Assembly: GCA_002633025.1 (NCBI GenBank)
Contig: NMRB01000002.1
Location: 975,205-1,039,204 of the forward strand
DNA: 64,000 bases
Direction: 5' to 3'
Source: Notospermus geniculatus
Lineage: Eukaryota; Nemertea; Pilidiophora; Heteronemertea; Lineidae
Translations under genes and position numbers: made by a program
Notes under the pieces: model-generated
The model's input: only the letters and a program-made list of their open reading frames with translations
Database searches by the model: none
Told to the model about the DNA's origin: nothing
Part shown: piece by piece, positions 1 through 11,684 of the stretch
How positions within the stretch are numbered: the first letter of the stretch is position 1
Layout: each line of letters begins with the position of its first letter

Positions 1-1017
1 GCTAAGATAGAGGGATACGGGAATATTTCAATACGATATTGAAGATCAGCGAGACAGGGCTTTAGACAAGCATTTTGACACCAGTCTTAATAAATGCACA
101 ATACTGATTCATATGAGTGTACTCAGTCAGAGCTTCCCAATGAAGTCAATCGGTGTATTTCACACTTTTCTTTTTGGCGTATTAGCATTTTCAAAGAAAT
201 GCACCACAGTGAAAGAGATCTTGAAGTTCTTTAAAATGCATGAAGTAGGCTTACACTCGTATGAACCCACTGTCTAAAGCCCTGTGACAGAGTCAAAACT
301 GTTATTACGGTACAGTTACAGGGTTAGAAGTCTGAGAATTTTCGTGGTATATCAGTCCAACTATATACATGAAGCAGATGTACTTACGATCCTCTAAAAA
401 AAATATAGGAACAAAGGAAACTTTAGTAGGCAACAAAAAAATGAAACAAAACTAAAATCAGAGCACAGAAAAGATTGAGGCAGCCACAGCAATTGCTGTA
501 ACAGACTGAGACAGAGAAAGCATCAAAGATAAAGATGAAGTTACATCTTCAATTTCAACAGCCCTCAGTGATAGATGAAGTTGCATTTTCAATTTCAACA
601 GCCCTCAGTGATGATATTTTTCATAAGGACTGCCTCAAAGTGTTCTCAAGACAGGATTGTGATTGGTACTTGGAATTTGAATCAGAAAAGGTAAGGTCAC
701 CACTTGCATTGTTCTTGGTGACTGGGTAAAGAAATCAAGTTTCTCCATTCCCAGTCACCACAACAGAAGAGTACATTTTGGGTCATGTACCACTACTAGT
801 GAATTATAGCAATCACAGCAATTGCATCAAAACTGTCCTGATGTTCTGTGCAACAAAACTAGGCTTGACAGTGACACCCAGAAAATTCGACTCTGCTATG
901 TTGAATCTAGGGCACATTTGCATAAGTTTCATAATGCTGAATATCAACCTCATGTTCTGCCAAAATGTAATGCCACAAGTTTTACACACTGTGTTTTCTT
1001 CTGACACTGATACTTAC
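1..1017 (-). other. SCAMP intron sequence at the left edge
   Basis: No exon of the neighbouring SCAMP gene is recognisable here: the expected membrane-domain segments are not in any minus frame. The stretch therefore reads as intron downstream of the exon ending at 1018. It contains two tandem copies of a 40-base unit at 533-572 and 573-612, which differ at a few positions. Short open frames on both strands at 778-1023 have no recognisable content. Confidence 0.6.
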
Positions 1018-4000
1018 TATTGATCTGAGCATCTCTCATCTGTTGTTCTTTCCTCTGCAACTCATCAGCTTTTCGCTCCAATTCCTAAAGTAAAAATATG
1101 CACTTTAAAGAAATGCATTGGATTGGATTCAGATTCTGCCGTGCCATGTTCAATACATGTTCTCTGACTGAATATTCAAAACAGTCTTTCACTTGGGTTG
1201 GAAGTACACTCGACAAAAAAGTCCAGTAAGAGGACAATAACGGCCCAGTTGTACTTCTTTCTACATTCTATTGGGGGGGGGGGGGATAACTGCCAAGTCA
1301 AGGTGCTAGACTTAAGTCTCCTCACCTCTTGCCGCCGCTGCAGCTCTGCAGTGTCGGCCTTCTGTGCTGCTGATGGCGTGTATGGTGGTGGTGGTGATTC
1401 TGTTGGCTGCATGACAGCTGGCTGTGGCGGAGGAGGTTTCCATGGCTGCTGAGGTTGCTGTGGATTAGCCTGAAATGATGTGAACAAAAGACTTATGTAT
1501 TTTCCTCCACTCAGTCGATGTTTTCAGTCACTCATATTTTCAAAGCAACAGCTGCAATATGTGCAAATCAGAATTTGATGAAACTGATACTTCCCAACCA
1601 TCGCTACACTTAGCATACACTATATTATAGTACATGTATAACGTCATGATTGATATCACAGCTTCACAGAAAATCAATAACATGCAGCATGTATTATTGT
1701 GACAAGTGATTCGAATAAACAGTCCATCAATGAATATGTGCCTTTGACTCTGCTTCTGGACACAAGCCATGTCTCTTCTGAATGTTGTTTGCCCATGGTT
1801 GGTGGCGGGGGCTCAAACATTCAGTGTTATATCTAGGCCATTTTAGAGTGGCGCCGCGCCATGCCGCCAAAAGGGGGCGCCATTGTGCCCTTTTTTAACC
1901 CCCTAGGGCGCCATGCCTCTAAAAAAAAAATCTTTTTAGGTTTTTAGTACCCCTAGACCCTTTGCCATGGTCCCTTTTGGTCATATCACCTTAGAAACTG
2001 GCTTAAATTGGCTGTTGACTGGAGTTATAGAGACCTTTTTAACTTTTTAGCTTTTCAAATTCAGTTAGAAGAAATGTCGCGAATGAAAAGTGCCCTTTTC
2101 TAGGTTGAAGTGCCCTTTCTGCAAAGTTTGCACCATGCCCTTCTGAAATCCTAGATATAACACTGACATTCGGTACTCATACCAGCATGCACCCAGGCTT
2201 GAACTACGTATATAATATATGAAGCAGTTTTCTGAAGGAGGTCTATCACTGACACTGATGTAGGCCCATTAAATAGAGCTGAATTTCATTGGGCAATGAG
2301 GACAAACTCTACAACAACACCTACTGAGGGATGAACCTCGTAGACTGACCAGGTCCATACTCCTTCCATATGGCAGAAAGGTGCACTTTAGGCCTATGCC
2401 TTTTGACACAATTGGAACACATTCATAAGATGAAAAGTGTGAGTGACCATTCTATCTAACCAAAACACACTTAAATACACAGAGCCAACTGCCTCCGTGA
2501 TCCTACCACCACGACAAATCATAAAATACGCTACTAGAATACCTACATCAACATATACGACCTGTGGTTTCTGCATGGTACAGCTGCGTGTGCATTGATT
2601 GACACAATAACCAGGCCTTTGACAATTACATGTATCAACTGACTGTGGGTCTTTTCTGCCAGCACATGTGGCACGCCAATGCAATATAAAGCTATCCACT
2701 CCTTGAATGCATTATGATGAAGTGGATTACTCATCCCATGTAATATTGATGATTTACATGTGGTGTCACAGTTCTTACATAGATGGAGCCACCATAAAGT
2801 CACCCTTATGTTCATGCAAGATAATGCTGTTACAGCATCATCTGTACTGCAACATGCAGCATCGTCATGTTTCTGCAACATTACAGGGGTGAACTATGTA
2901 CAAGAGATTGCCATTATTAGAATTTGTGGAACACTATTCCTTAGACGACACCAAATAATGTACAATATTTTTGGTGAGGACTTGTTTTTTAGTCCAAAGC
3001 ACCAAGAAAGTATACTTACCGGGTTTGTTGTTTTTGTCTGATTCCCTGCAGCAAATGGGTTGTACTCATCCATACCCCTCTGAGCACCAGTCCCTGCTGC
3101 TTGCTGCACAGCTGGATCCTGGAAAGAGGATATCACTTTTCTTTGAGAAACTGAGGGAGAGCAGAAAATCAAAATGTCCATGACTTGACCTGAGCATGTT
3201 GGCAGCTCCAGAATAGTCGCAGTGGGAGAGGGGGACCTTCACCAGCCGAACCATCAGCAGGGATCCTTGAGTTATTAAAGTGTAAGGTGATAGACCACGG
3301 TCCCTTTATTTATAGAATTATGGAAAGAAGATGCTGCGCACAGCCAGTTCAGGGTTGGTCCCGTTCTGACTCTTTGTCGAAGGCCGACTTATTCTGCAGG
3401 GTGTTCAAAAGTAGCCGGCAGGCGGCGGTAAATCGCCGCCTAGTAACAGGTCAACCGCCGCCTACTTTTCCTTGAGTTTTTTTACATCTCAATTTGCGAT
3501 TCCCGCGCTGTGGAACGAAGTTTTGGCGCGAAAGTACCGCCCTATACCTTGGTTCATAATGTCCGTAGCGTGCTGGCCCTTCTGTATCCTCGCTCCTAGG
3601 AAGTCGGGTACTGGTATTCATTGTGTATTGAGCGACGTATCCATGACTGGAATCGAGGTTGTACTACCGGACATGGGTGACTGAGGTAGGCTGAACAAAA
3701 TGGCGGCCAGAAATTTCTTTATTCTCTTAAATAACTGTTCCCAGATGCCAGGAAATCGCATCTAGGGCATTATGAATTTCAAAATCTCTTAATACCGAGG
3801 GGGGTGACNTCCAACATGGCGGCGTAAACATTGGATCACGTGGTTTGATGACGTAGGCGCATAGCCTCTATACAGCCTCCTACTCTAAAAACTTTTGAAC
3901 ACCCTGATTCTGTGCATAATTTGCTTTTACCTACAAAGATTAATTCTTGCCACATGTTGGTGCCAACTTGTTGATTTTCAGCATGCAGATGTCAACTTTT

Positions 4001-6329
4001 ATTACTCACAACCTTGTAAGAAAATCTATATCATATTATTTTGATTTGATGAAGTGTCATCACTGCTAGTGTGCTAGTAAGGTGAAAATTTTCACAAACA
4101 CTGCAGACAAAACAACAAACATTACAAGGCCTTCAATCACATCCTTCTGTTGTCACCTGTAAGCATGTGACTATGACTCATTCTTACTTACTCACTCACA
4201 CATGAAACTTTATGCGCAGTGGAGTAACACATGAATGAATTCGGGTCTCTGAGGTCAAGAGAACGTACTTTCACAAAAGTCAACACTAAACAGCCATCAC
4301 TGTGACACTGACTCAGATGAGTTTTGGGAATCATGTAAGGATTGTTGTCTAAATTAAAACTACTAGTATGTGTTTTGTTAGTGAGTTTACAGGGTCTGAA
4401 CCCATTCTGCCTGTCACATGAGGACATGGCCCGATGGGCTTTTTGGGTTCAACAACTGATGGTTGGTTTGTGATGCTCATGTTTCAGTGAGGATTGATCT
4501 TTCTGAAAGATTAATTAAAATGCATTTAAAAAGTAGGCCAGTTTCACGAAAAATGCATTATGACCACTTTTACTTTCCTATCCTATGCATGGCAGCATTC
4601 AGAACTAGAAACAGTCAATAGTTCAACCGTGTTAGTGGAAAGTAATAATCTGTACACGGTGAAGCAGTAGTCAGCTCCAACTTATAATTTTTATTCATTC
4701 AGCTCATTTTAAATTCATCAAGACCAGATGACACCTGAAACAGCATACAATTTAAATAAACTTGGTGATAATGCCTGCAGAAGAGTACTGCTTCAACACA
4801 CAGTCATACGGAGAAACACAACACCGGCATGACTGACGGAAACTTCACAGTGCACTAATTGTCAGTGGTGACATTCTTGATTAGCGGTCATAACGGTGGC
4901 CATGTCTGGGAAGTTTGAAGCATTGAGAAATGCACTTGCAAACATCAAGAGGTGAGTTCACAACACTTTGTAAATTCATCAGGAATTGTGACATGTACGC
5001 CATGAATGATATGATGTGTGAACCTAGGCGTGATTATCACAGGGATACTTGACTAAATTAGACTGAGAGAAGAAGAGCCACCAGGTGGTGTACACATGCA
5101 CACTTTGGCAAATTTGGTTTACTCATACATTATGATGATGTTATGGAAATCAGTCTGAGACTATATGTAATGTCCTTCAGGTGTTTTATAGTCTGTCACA
5201 TTTTTGCATACAAACATAAACCATTATCATTTAGACCAGCCAGTCCAGCTATAGAGGCCTTGCAATGACGTCATCCTGGAGGGCACAGGCCTTGACAGGG
5301 CGCAGAGGTGTGACGTGACCTGCCTGAAGTGCGCCACGCCATTGTTTGACGTAACGTCATTGGGACATGCACGGCTCATTTCGCTATGCCTCTGCAGCAT
5401 GTGCCCCCCAGCATGGCGGCTTGTGACGTCATTTGAAAGGCCTCTACAGTTGTTAAAACGGAGTAGCTTTGCATCACTCTTGTAATCAGCTCAATTAAAA
5501 TACTAGTAATATACAAGGAGATAATAAACCATTTTTGAATTTGAATTTGTCCCGGCTTTAGGCCTACCGTACCGGTATGGTAGTAGGCCTAGCCTACACT
5601 AGGCCTACAGTTTTGTTAGAATCGCCTACCTACTATAGGCCTAGTAGGCTACATCTAGCCTACTAGGCCTAGGCCTACGATAGAACTATTAACGTTGCTC
5701 AGGGTTTGGGGCAGCTAGATAGAACCTAGAACTTTTAGATTAGGCCAAGGCTAATTAGAATCCCTGGTCAGAAGAGGCACACAATGGAAATCCTATTGCA
5801 ATTGTAATCGTAACAATGCGGCTTATTCTGTCAATCGATGACCAGCAGCAGCAGCAGGGATTGTAAAATAAGTCATTCCCAATCAAATCCCCCAGCTATG
5901 ATCGCTGATTGCGCGAACTTAGCTTTTATAAGGCTATGCAGTGGGAGTGCAGTGATTATCATGATTAGGCTATCGGCGTCCCTGCACACGCTAGTAGGGG
6001 CCTACCCTAGGCCTAGGCCCTAGCTAGGGCCGCCCTAGGGCCTCCTAGAGAATGTAGGCCTAGACCACGAGGCTAGGCGGCTAGGCTTTTCATTGCATGC
6101 TTGCATGACATGATCTGATGATGACCTGATCTGATGACATGGATTGGATGATGGTGGTTCGAGTCAGTGTTCGTTTCATGTACATTTATGTACATCAATC
6201 AATGCACGTATTTTCACAGGCAAATGTGACAAATCATTTTGACGTGTCAATATTTAGCTCAATATTTCTTACCGAAAATGGATTCGCAGCTTCAGGATCT
6301 GCAAATGGGTTAGCGTCGAAATCCGACAT
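1018..6329 (-). CDS. SCAMP: Secretory carrier-associated membrane protein (SCAMP), 5' part of gene
   Basis: Four coding exons read on the minus strand: 6273-6329, 3020-3118, 1326-1469 and 1018-1084, all with GT/AG borders, in phases 0, 0, 0, then 1. They give 122 residues. The start MSDFDANPFADPEAANPFS and the repeated NPF tripeptides (also in DEYNPFA) are the SCAMP N-terminal signature, which in the family binds EH-domain proteins. A proline-rich stretch (exon 3) and a charged coiled-coil segment (ELERKADELQRKEQQ, exon 4) follow, in family order. The four-helix membrane core and C-tail must lie left of position 1. SCAMPs act in recycling of post-Golgi and endosomal membranes. The long intron 1 (3119-6272) holds three transposon-like elements. 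Which SCAMP paralogue this is cannot be told from the N-terminus. Confidence 0.93.
1822..2165. mobile_element. 344-bp TIR element in SCAMP intron 3-2
   Basis: The ends are inverted copies: CAGTGTTATATCTAGG at the left and its complement CCTAGATATAACACTG at the right. ACATT flanks both sides (1817-1821 and 2166-2170), a 5-bp target-site duplication. The interior is GC-rich near the left end and has no coding capacity. CAG...CTG termini recall hAT-type elements, but that class is inference. It is nonautonomous. Confidence 0.8.
3397..3906. mobile_element. 510-bp nonautonomous DNA transposon in SCAMP intron 1
   Basis: TIRs begin CAGGGTGTTCAAAAGTAG at the left and end with ACTTTTGAACACCCTG at the right. 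The hexamer ATTCTG sits immediately outside both ends (3391-3396 and 3907-3912), a target-site duplication. A GC-rich inverted GGCGG/CCGCC stretch (3420-3470) lies inside the left end. The element contains the single N at 3809. No transposase frame is visible. The CAGGG ends look hAT-like; TSD length 6 is atypical for classical hAT (8 bp). Confidence 0.82.
5252..5446. mobile_element. 195-bp MITE with TAGAGGCCTT ends
   Basis: Left end TAGAGGCCTTGCAATGACGT and right end ACGTCATTTGAAAGGCCTCTA are imperfect inverted repeats. TA at both ends fits a TA target site. The element lies in SCAMP intron 1 and contains several ACGTCA/TGACGT words. No coding capacity. Confidence 0.7.
5560..6075. repeat. 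AGGCCTA-rich low-complexity tract
   Basis: The palindromic word TAGGCCTA and near variants recur about twenty times in 500 bases, mixed with ACCGGTA. The same word is scattered through the whole window (for example 7600, 34480, 42890, 43670), so it is a genome-wide habit rather than a local satellite. The tract lies in SCAMP intron 1 near the promoter. No gene is seen in it. Confidence 0.6.
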
Positions 6330-6812
6330 CGTACCCTTATCAAATTGTCGATTTATTTTCAATGATAAGAGAGAAATTTCTCAAATTTCATCGACTGTTT
6401 TCTCTGCGGGAAGAGTAGCCAGCTTGTCGAAGAAAATGGCTGACAAGTTGTGATCAGAGCATGCGCAGTTGGGTCTGTCACACGAAAATGACGTCACCTG
6501 AAAAAATGTGAAATCTCCGTCAAATGCACTTTTCTGACCACGTAAGACAAATTGGTCTTTCTAAATGTATATGTAGCACTGTTAGACACAAATTTCAGCA
6601 GTTTCCGCCTCAAAACGAAGCATTTGCGAGGAATACGATCGACGTGTCAACCAAAATTGTTTCACTTCCGGGAAAGTCACATGACCTCCCTAATTTCTGC
6701 CATTTTGGACAGTCGGCACTTTGAAGTTTAGGCCTACATGAACAATCGAAACACGCCTATTTCACCATTCTGTGCTGCCGGAACAACGTCAAAATCTGGC
6801 TTCTAGTTTGAC
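6330..6812. promoter_or_regulatory. Divergent SCAMP / AP-3 beta promoter
   Basis: The two start codons (6329 on minus, 6813 on plus) are only 483 bases apart, so both 5' UTRs and promoters must share this segment unless upstream noncoding exons exist. Visible candidate sites are a perfect CRE palindrome TGACGTCA at 6489-6496, an ETS-type ACTTCCGG at 6664-6671, and GTCACATGAC at 6676-6685, a one-base variant of the TFEB/MITF CLEAR palindrome. No TATA box is obvious, as in housekeeping promoters. Site function is inferred from motif match only. Confidence 0.6.
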
Positions 6813-9208
6813 ATGATGGCAAATAATGGGTTCCAGGGGTCATATGCGAATGAGAGGCCACCATCTTCAACTGGAAGTGGAGATGCTGACCTGGCTTCTG
6901 ATCCAGCCAGCAGCAGTTTTTTCATGAATGATTTCAAAAAGTGAGTTTGCATGTGTGCATGGTAGGCCTCATCATGGTAGGCCTGCTAAAGGGCTTGTTA
7001 GGGTCAGGAGTAGGGCTATTGTTTGTTAGCCTAGGAAGGGTTAGGAACAGTGTTGGTGGTGGGGGACAATGCAAAAAAATGCCAAATCGCTGAATGATGC
7101 TCATGATCAGATGATCAATGATGATGGTTGGCCTTGCGGCACCCTATTTTTTTATTGGCCGGGGTTATAGACACGGATCCGTTTCTCCAATACGATTATG
7201 GCGCTTGGAGACACGGATGATCCGTTTCCCGAATGGCCGGGCTGTAGACACGGATCCGTGCCTCCAAGTTGATGATCGCTCTTGGAGACACGGATCCGTG
7301 TAACCAAGATGAGAATCGTCCTTGGAGACACGGATCCGCCCCCGACGGCGGAAAAGTGAACACTTGTGATAGTGGGTGTAGTGCCGACGGTGATTGACGC
7401 AGATTCCCCCAAGAAGAGCTTTCGACATTCGACCCGTTTCAGGCCAAGCACGTTGCCGCGACGGTCGACACGCAAACATGCCTACCGGTACCTTATGGGC
7501 TTCAAGGCCCTACTTTGTAGGCCTAAGTTGAAATGAGGGGATTCACGTTGTAGCACGATTTAAGGGTCATTTCTTACGCAAAGTCTCTCCGTTATAGGCC
7601 TAGGCCTCGAGGCCTACATGGTAGGCCCTAAATTTTTGTTTTGTAGCCTAAGGCATGTAAGATCGGTACATATCTAGGCCTAAACTTCAAAATAAATCCA
7701 TCCCCAAAACCTCCAATCCACCCCCAAACCTTCCCCTGGCGATCCTGGCCCTTTTTTTATGCGGGTGCATATGGACAAGGACATGCCCTGGAGGCGAACT
7801 TTTTCCCTGACCCTAAAGTTCGGGAATTTTCTTCGGGCTCAGAGTAGGCCTATTTTCAGTAAAAAAAAGGAAACAAAACACGAGAGAGAGAGAGAAAGAG
7901 AGAAGAACAGGTGAAAAAAAAAGCGGGGAAAAGCATCGTCCAAGCGGAGATTCGAACCAGGGACATTTGGATTACTAGGCAAACGCTCTAGCCGACTGAG
8001 CTACCGAGGCAGCTGGCAGTCATGAGGTTAGGCCCCTAGTGTAGGCTTGGTCTTATTTTTTAATCCGATACATTTAGGACTGCCTTCGGTATCAAAAGGG
8101 TTCAGTAAGCCTTGAGGGGCATGCCACGATAGACAAAGAAAGAGAAAACAAACAAAATGTAAACAATCATTGAATTTCGTGGCCCGCGAAAATGCTTCTG
8201 CTACATTAGTCCCTGGTGGCAGATTCTAGAACTAATCCTTATGATCCGTGTACGGAAGAGCGATTCCGGTCTTGCAGCCACGGATTTTCCGTGTCTATAA
8301 CCACTTCGTTTTTTATTTAGGATCAGGTTGTTAAGGATAGGCCTCGCCGGCCACAGCCCTCCTAAGCCAGGAGCCTCCTAACCTAGGCCTACGCCCTAGG
8401 CAGTTGTTAACACTATGCCTACCTAAGTGTTAGGCCAATGACATGTCAATATAGTGGTAGCTAGGGCAGGCCTTAGAAACTTTCATTAATTTGACATCCC
8501 TTTTCAGACATGAAGACCTCAAGTCCATGCTGGATGGCAACAAAGACAATGTAAAGCTTGAAGCCATGAAACGGATCATTGGAGTAAGTTCTGGAAAAGA
8601 AAACGTAGTGATAGCATGTTTGAAAACTGGTGGTATGGTAATAGACTGGTTGAGTTGATTAATCATTCACAAAATGAATGATTAAATTAAATTAATCATT
8701 CACAAAATGAATGTAATGTAGTGTTCTTCTTTTTCTCTTTCAGATGGTTGCTAAAGGAAAAGATGTGTCAGACTTATTTCCAGCAGTTGTGAAAAACGTG
8801 GTGTCAAAGAATGCTGAAGTTAAGAAACTGGTGTTTGTGTATCTAGTCAGATACGCTGAGGAACAACAGGACCTGGCATTGTTGTCAATTAGTACATTCC
8901 AGAGAGCTCTGAAGGTACAATATTTAAGGAAATTGCTTTCACTCTCACTGAACACCTCAATGGCGAATCCTTTATTCTTCAATATTATGGCTACAAAATT
9001 TGTCTGATGACCAACTGTAAACAATTAAACAGGCTGGGTGCATAGTTTCTAAAGACTACAGCATAGAATACAACTTACAGTTTGTTTTTGTTTTCCTCAG
9101 GACCCCAACCAGCTGATCCGTGCTAGTGCCCTTAGGGTTCTGTCCAGCATCCGTGTACCAGTTATTGTACCAATCATGATGTTGGCAAAAACTTTAAGAG
9201 AAATGTAG
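6813..9208 (+). CDS. AP3B: AP-3 complex beta subunit, N-terminal exons (broken after about 154 residues)
   Basis: Exons 6813-6940, 8508-8583, 8744-8914 and 9101 to about 9187 splice in frame (phases 2, 0, 0). They encode an acidic/serine start followed by the start of the beta-adaptin trunk, with [19 protein letters not shown], the near-invariant [17 protein letters not shown], and [14 protein letters not shown]. This is the AP3B1/AP3B2 N-terminus and not AP-1/2/4 beta. Beta-3 is the large AP-3 subunit for cargo transport to lysosomes and lysosome-related organelles. After MMLA (to 9187) the homology stops without a donor site and a TAG follows at 9206-9208. The C-terminus reappears at 16148; the trunk between is missing. 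Position 6813 was chosen as start because the frame opens there and an upstream divergent gene leaves little room. Confidence 0.92.
7163..8302. mobile_element. 1.1-kb composite repeat with GGTTATAGACACGGA ends
   Basis: The left end GGTTATAGACACGGATCC and the right end CGTGTCTATAACC are inverted. The left 180 bases hold five spaced copies of the palindrome-like ACACGGATCCGT with about 60-base period, each preceded by CTTGGAG or similar. The middle carries a tRNA-like segment (7938-8010). The whole sits in AP-3 beta intron 1. No transposase frame was found. The element boundaries rest on the inverted ends only. Confidence 0.55.
7938..8010 (-). pseudogene. tRNA-like sequence (degenerate, possibly a SINE head)
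   Basis: On the minus strand the segment starts GCCTCGGTAGCTCAGTCGG, with a good A box (TAGCTCAGTCGG) and B box (GGTTCGAATC) at normal spacing. The anticodon loop region reads CTAGTAA, as in tRNA-Thr(AGT). The acceptor, anticodon and T stems do not pair well, so this is a tRNA-derived pseudogene or SINE promoter and not a working tRNA. Microsatellite (GA)n and A/T runs follow downstream on the minus strand (7860-7935). Confidence 0.55.
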
Positions 9209-11310
9209 AGAAATTAATAGGGAGTGTCAATCTCGTACCCAGATCTACCTCATCCGAGGATATCTCTGGCAAGGGCTACGACCTGACCAAAATTTCTGGT
9301 CAACCGCTGGCAGCGTGCCAAAATGTTTGTTTCACACAATATTTCGTTCTTCGATGACTGAAAAGTAGCATATATGCCTAAAAGGCCATATACATACACC
9401 CAAAACACGAAGTTGTTTGATTATTAGAGCAATTTCAAACGAATAGTTTAGTTGGGAACATCAAGCCGCGGGTGCCAGCTTCGGTGTGGTTCGCCTCAAA
9501 ATTAGCTTATCGCGCATGCGCAGTATTCCTGAAGTCGTCAGCCCTTTCCAGTGGTGTTGTAGGAACGTAAACCCACTGGGGACGAGTTTGAGGGAGTGTA
9601 CCAGATTTACCCTGCTCAGTTGATTTGCCAACCATATCTGTGAGGTTTGAAACAAACAAAATGATACAATGAACACGAAAACGAAATCGACTACCAAAAT
9701 AAAGGGGTGAGGGTTCTCCCACTGTGGCAAACAAAGAACCCGTAGCCTGCCACTGTGGAAGAACCCTCAAAGAGGGGTTCTTTGTCATTGTGTCCACACA
9801 GGTTGCGCAAGACTGCTGTTGCATTTGTGTTGAGACTGCTTTGCACAGACCTGTGTCCGCGCGCGGCGCATCACACAAAAATATGTTAGTTTCTAAATAC
9901 GCGAGCCGCATCACCACTTGAACTGGGTGATCACGTGATCTACTCCGCCACGAAAGTAGATCCTAGGAAAATAGCGATATGAGGCTTATTTCGTGCAGAC
10001 TTTGCAAATAATTGACCGATTTTTCATTTCTGATGACAAATTGCCATAGACATGACATTATCGAGAAGAAAACGATGATATTGGATGACCCCCGGCAGCC
10101 ACTATTCACAGTCAGTGTGTACAGTAGGCCTACTGTAGACCGAGTGCTGTAGTGTGTGACGACGCACCAACGCAGCTGTCAGTGGCTAACATGACATGTA
10201 CAGCATATCTAGGCCTATGTATGTCATAATCATGACGGATAATGTGATACCCACACGGAAGACATCCTTGGTAGGCCTATTTTAGGAGATTTTGCAATTT
10301 ATTAACTCGAAGCGAGGAATCGCCCGCCATCTTGAAAATGCAACAAGTAGTCCTAAAGTTTCCCATGATGCCTTGAGCGCGCGGTGACAGATCGGTGCGA
10401 GGTACGATGCGCCATCTGTCGTGACAATGNACTCTAAATCCAATGAACAAAATTTCTCGGGGTGACATTTCGCTCTACTGCCCTCCATTCTGGGCAACAT
10501 TTTTATATTGCGCTTATGCTGCTTTCTCCCGTGGATAGGACTGTTAATCACTGGTTGTCATGTGTGTTTATATGCCAATACACGACTGCTGAAGCCTGGG
10601 GGAATGAGGCAATCTGAAGAGGTCGCCACCATCGTTCCTTGGCTCCGACCTCTGAAAAGGGCTGGAACCCAGCACAAGATTCTTGTGCTCATCGATTTTA
10701 CAAATTATTTGATAAAATAATCATACCAAAAATTAGAACTTGTTCAAGTATTTGTAAAAATACTACTATTTTGACATTCCGTTGGGTATTCAATGTTTTA
10801 TAAAGGAACAAAATACGAACTCTTTCGAATCCCTACGCAATTGACTGTGCAACGGTCAGAAATTCATCCGCCTTGAACAATGCATTTGCATTGTGCAAAA
10901 GTAGTACCGGTCTAGCCCTTTCCAGACTTTAATGTGGCATTGAACTCTGGGTACGAGATTGGGAATGAGGCTGAGTGCACCCCTGAAATCACCTTGTGAA
11001 CCCTGTCGCCGCCAGGCTTGTTGTAGTTAGTCTTATTGCCGCTAGGTAGCTCCCTTTATACGTCGGCAGTCAAAACGCATTTGAGATCCAATGCCGTGCT
11101 CCTTTAAAATCATCGAAGCAGATAAATAAATTTCATGCGCTTCCTGAAATCAACGTCATCCTTCCTCTGACTGGGCTGTTACCGGGAATCTTTGGCATCC
11201 ATCCGGGGGAGTCGTCTGCAAACAGCAGTAGTGGCCTGAGTCTTGATTTATTACAACATGCATTACATATGCACATGTAGTTAGTGACACTGTGTCTTTA
11301 TTTCAACATA
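9209..11310. other. Repeat-rich interval where the AP-3 beta trunk should be (left part)
   Basis: No AP-3 beta trunk exon is found in any plus frame. A 16-base word CAATCTCGTACCCAGA near 9229 recurs inverted near 10936-10951, which may mark the ends of an inserted element of about 1.7 kb. Around 9700-9790 are short GGGTTCTTT/AAGAACCC inverted pairs. An E-box palindrome GATCACGTGATC lies at about 9928. A single N at 10430 marks an assembly join. Confidence 0.5.
10341..10429 (+). repeat. 89-bp direct repeat, copy 1, ending at a single N
   Basis: These 89 bases recur, apparently identically, at 12872-12960. Copy 1 stops exactly at the N at 10430. That is the picture expected when one contig end overlaps sequence placed elsewhere, so it is more likely an assembly join or haplotype effect than a biological repeat. 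Confidence 0.75.
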
Positions 11311-11684
11311 AGCCGTGGTTACACTACATAAAATCATCGTTTTTTTTGCGGTCACGCCTATGATTGCCGGGCTTCATGAAACCCGCGTCTGAAAAACACG
11401 GGTTTTTGGAACACGGCAAGCTCGCCGTGCTCTTCGAAATCCCCGTGTTTCGTTAGTTCTTAGTACGGCTACAGATGGCGCGGCTATTAAGTGACCTCGT
11501 TTTCGCGCCTCCAACAATGTGGGCCAATACAAAAATGACCGAAGAGTCAGTGCATGCAGCGCAACTGTCGCCGGGCTACTTAACTACAATGTAGTAGTGT
11601 GACCTCTCACTGGGCTTTTCGCACAGATGGGTTTGACACGGGTCTGGAAAAACACGTGTATTTTCAACAAGTGTAACCGTAGCT
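11311..11684. mobile_element. 374-bp TIR element
   Basis: The ends AGCCGTGGTTACACTACAT and CAAGTGTAACCGTAGCT are imperfect inverted repeats. The interior contains related CACGGGTTT/AAACACGGG palindromic words. There is no coding capacity. The boundaries are approximate. Confidence 0.5.

Noticed and set aside
1270-1285. Poly-G runs (also near 12857-12870) as G-quadruplex regulators
   Set aside because: Simple homopolymer slippage is sufficient; no further G-tracts are arranged around them.
1176-1487. 103-codon minus frame as a gene of its own
   Set aside because: Its useful part is SCAMP exon 1326-1469; the remainder runs into intron past a GTGAGG donor.
7938-8010. Functional tRNA-Thr gene
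   Set aside because: A and B boxes are good but acceptor, anticodon and T stems do not pair; called a tRNA-like pseudogene or SINE head.
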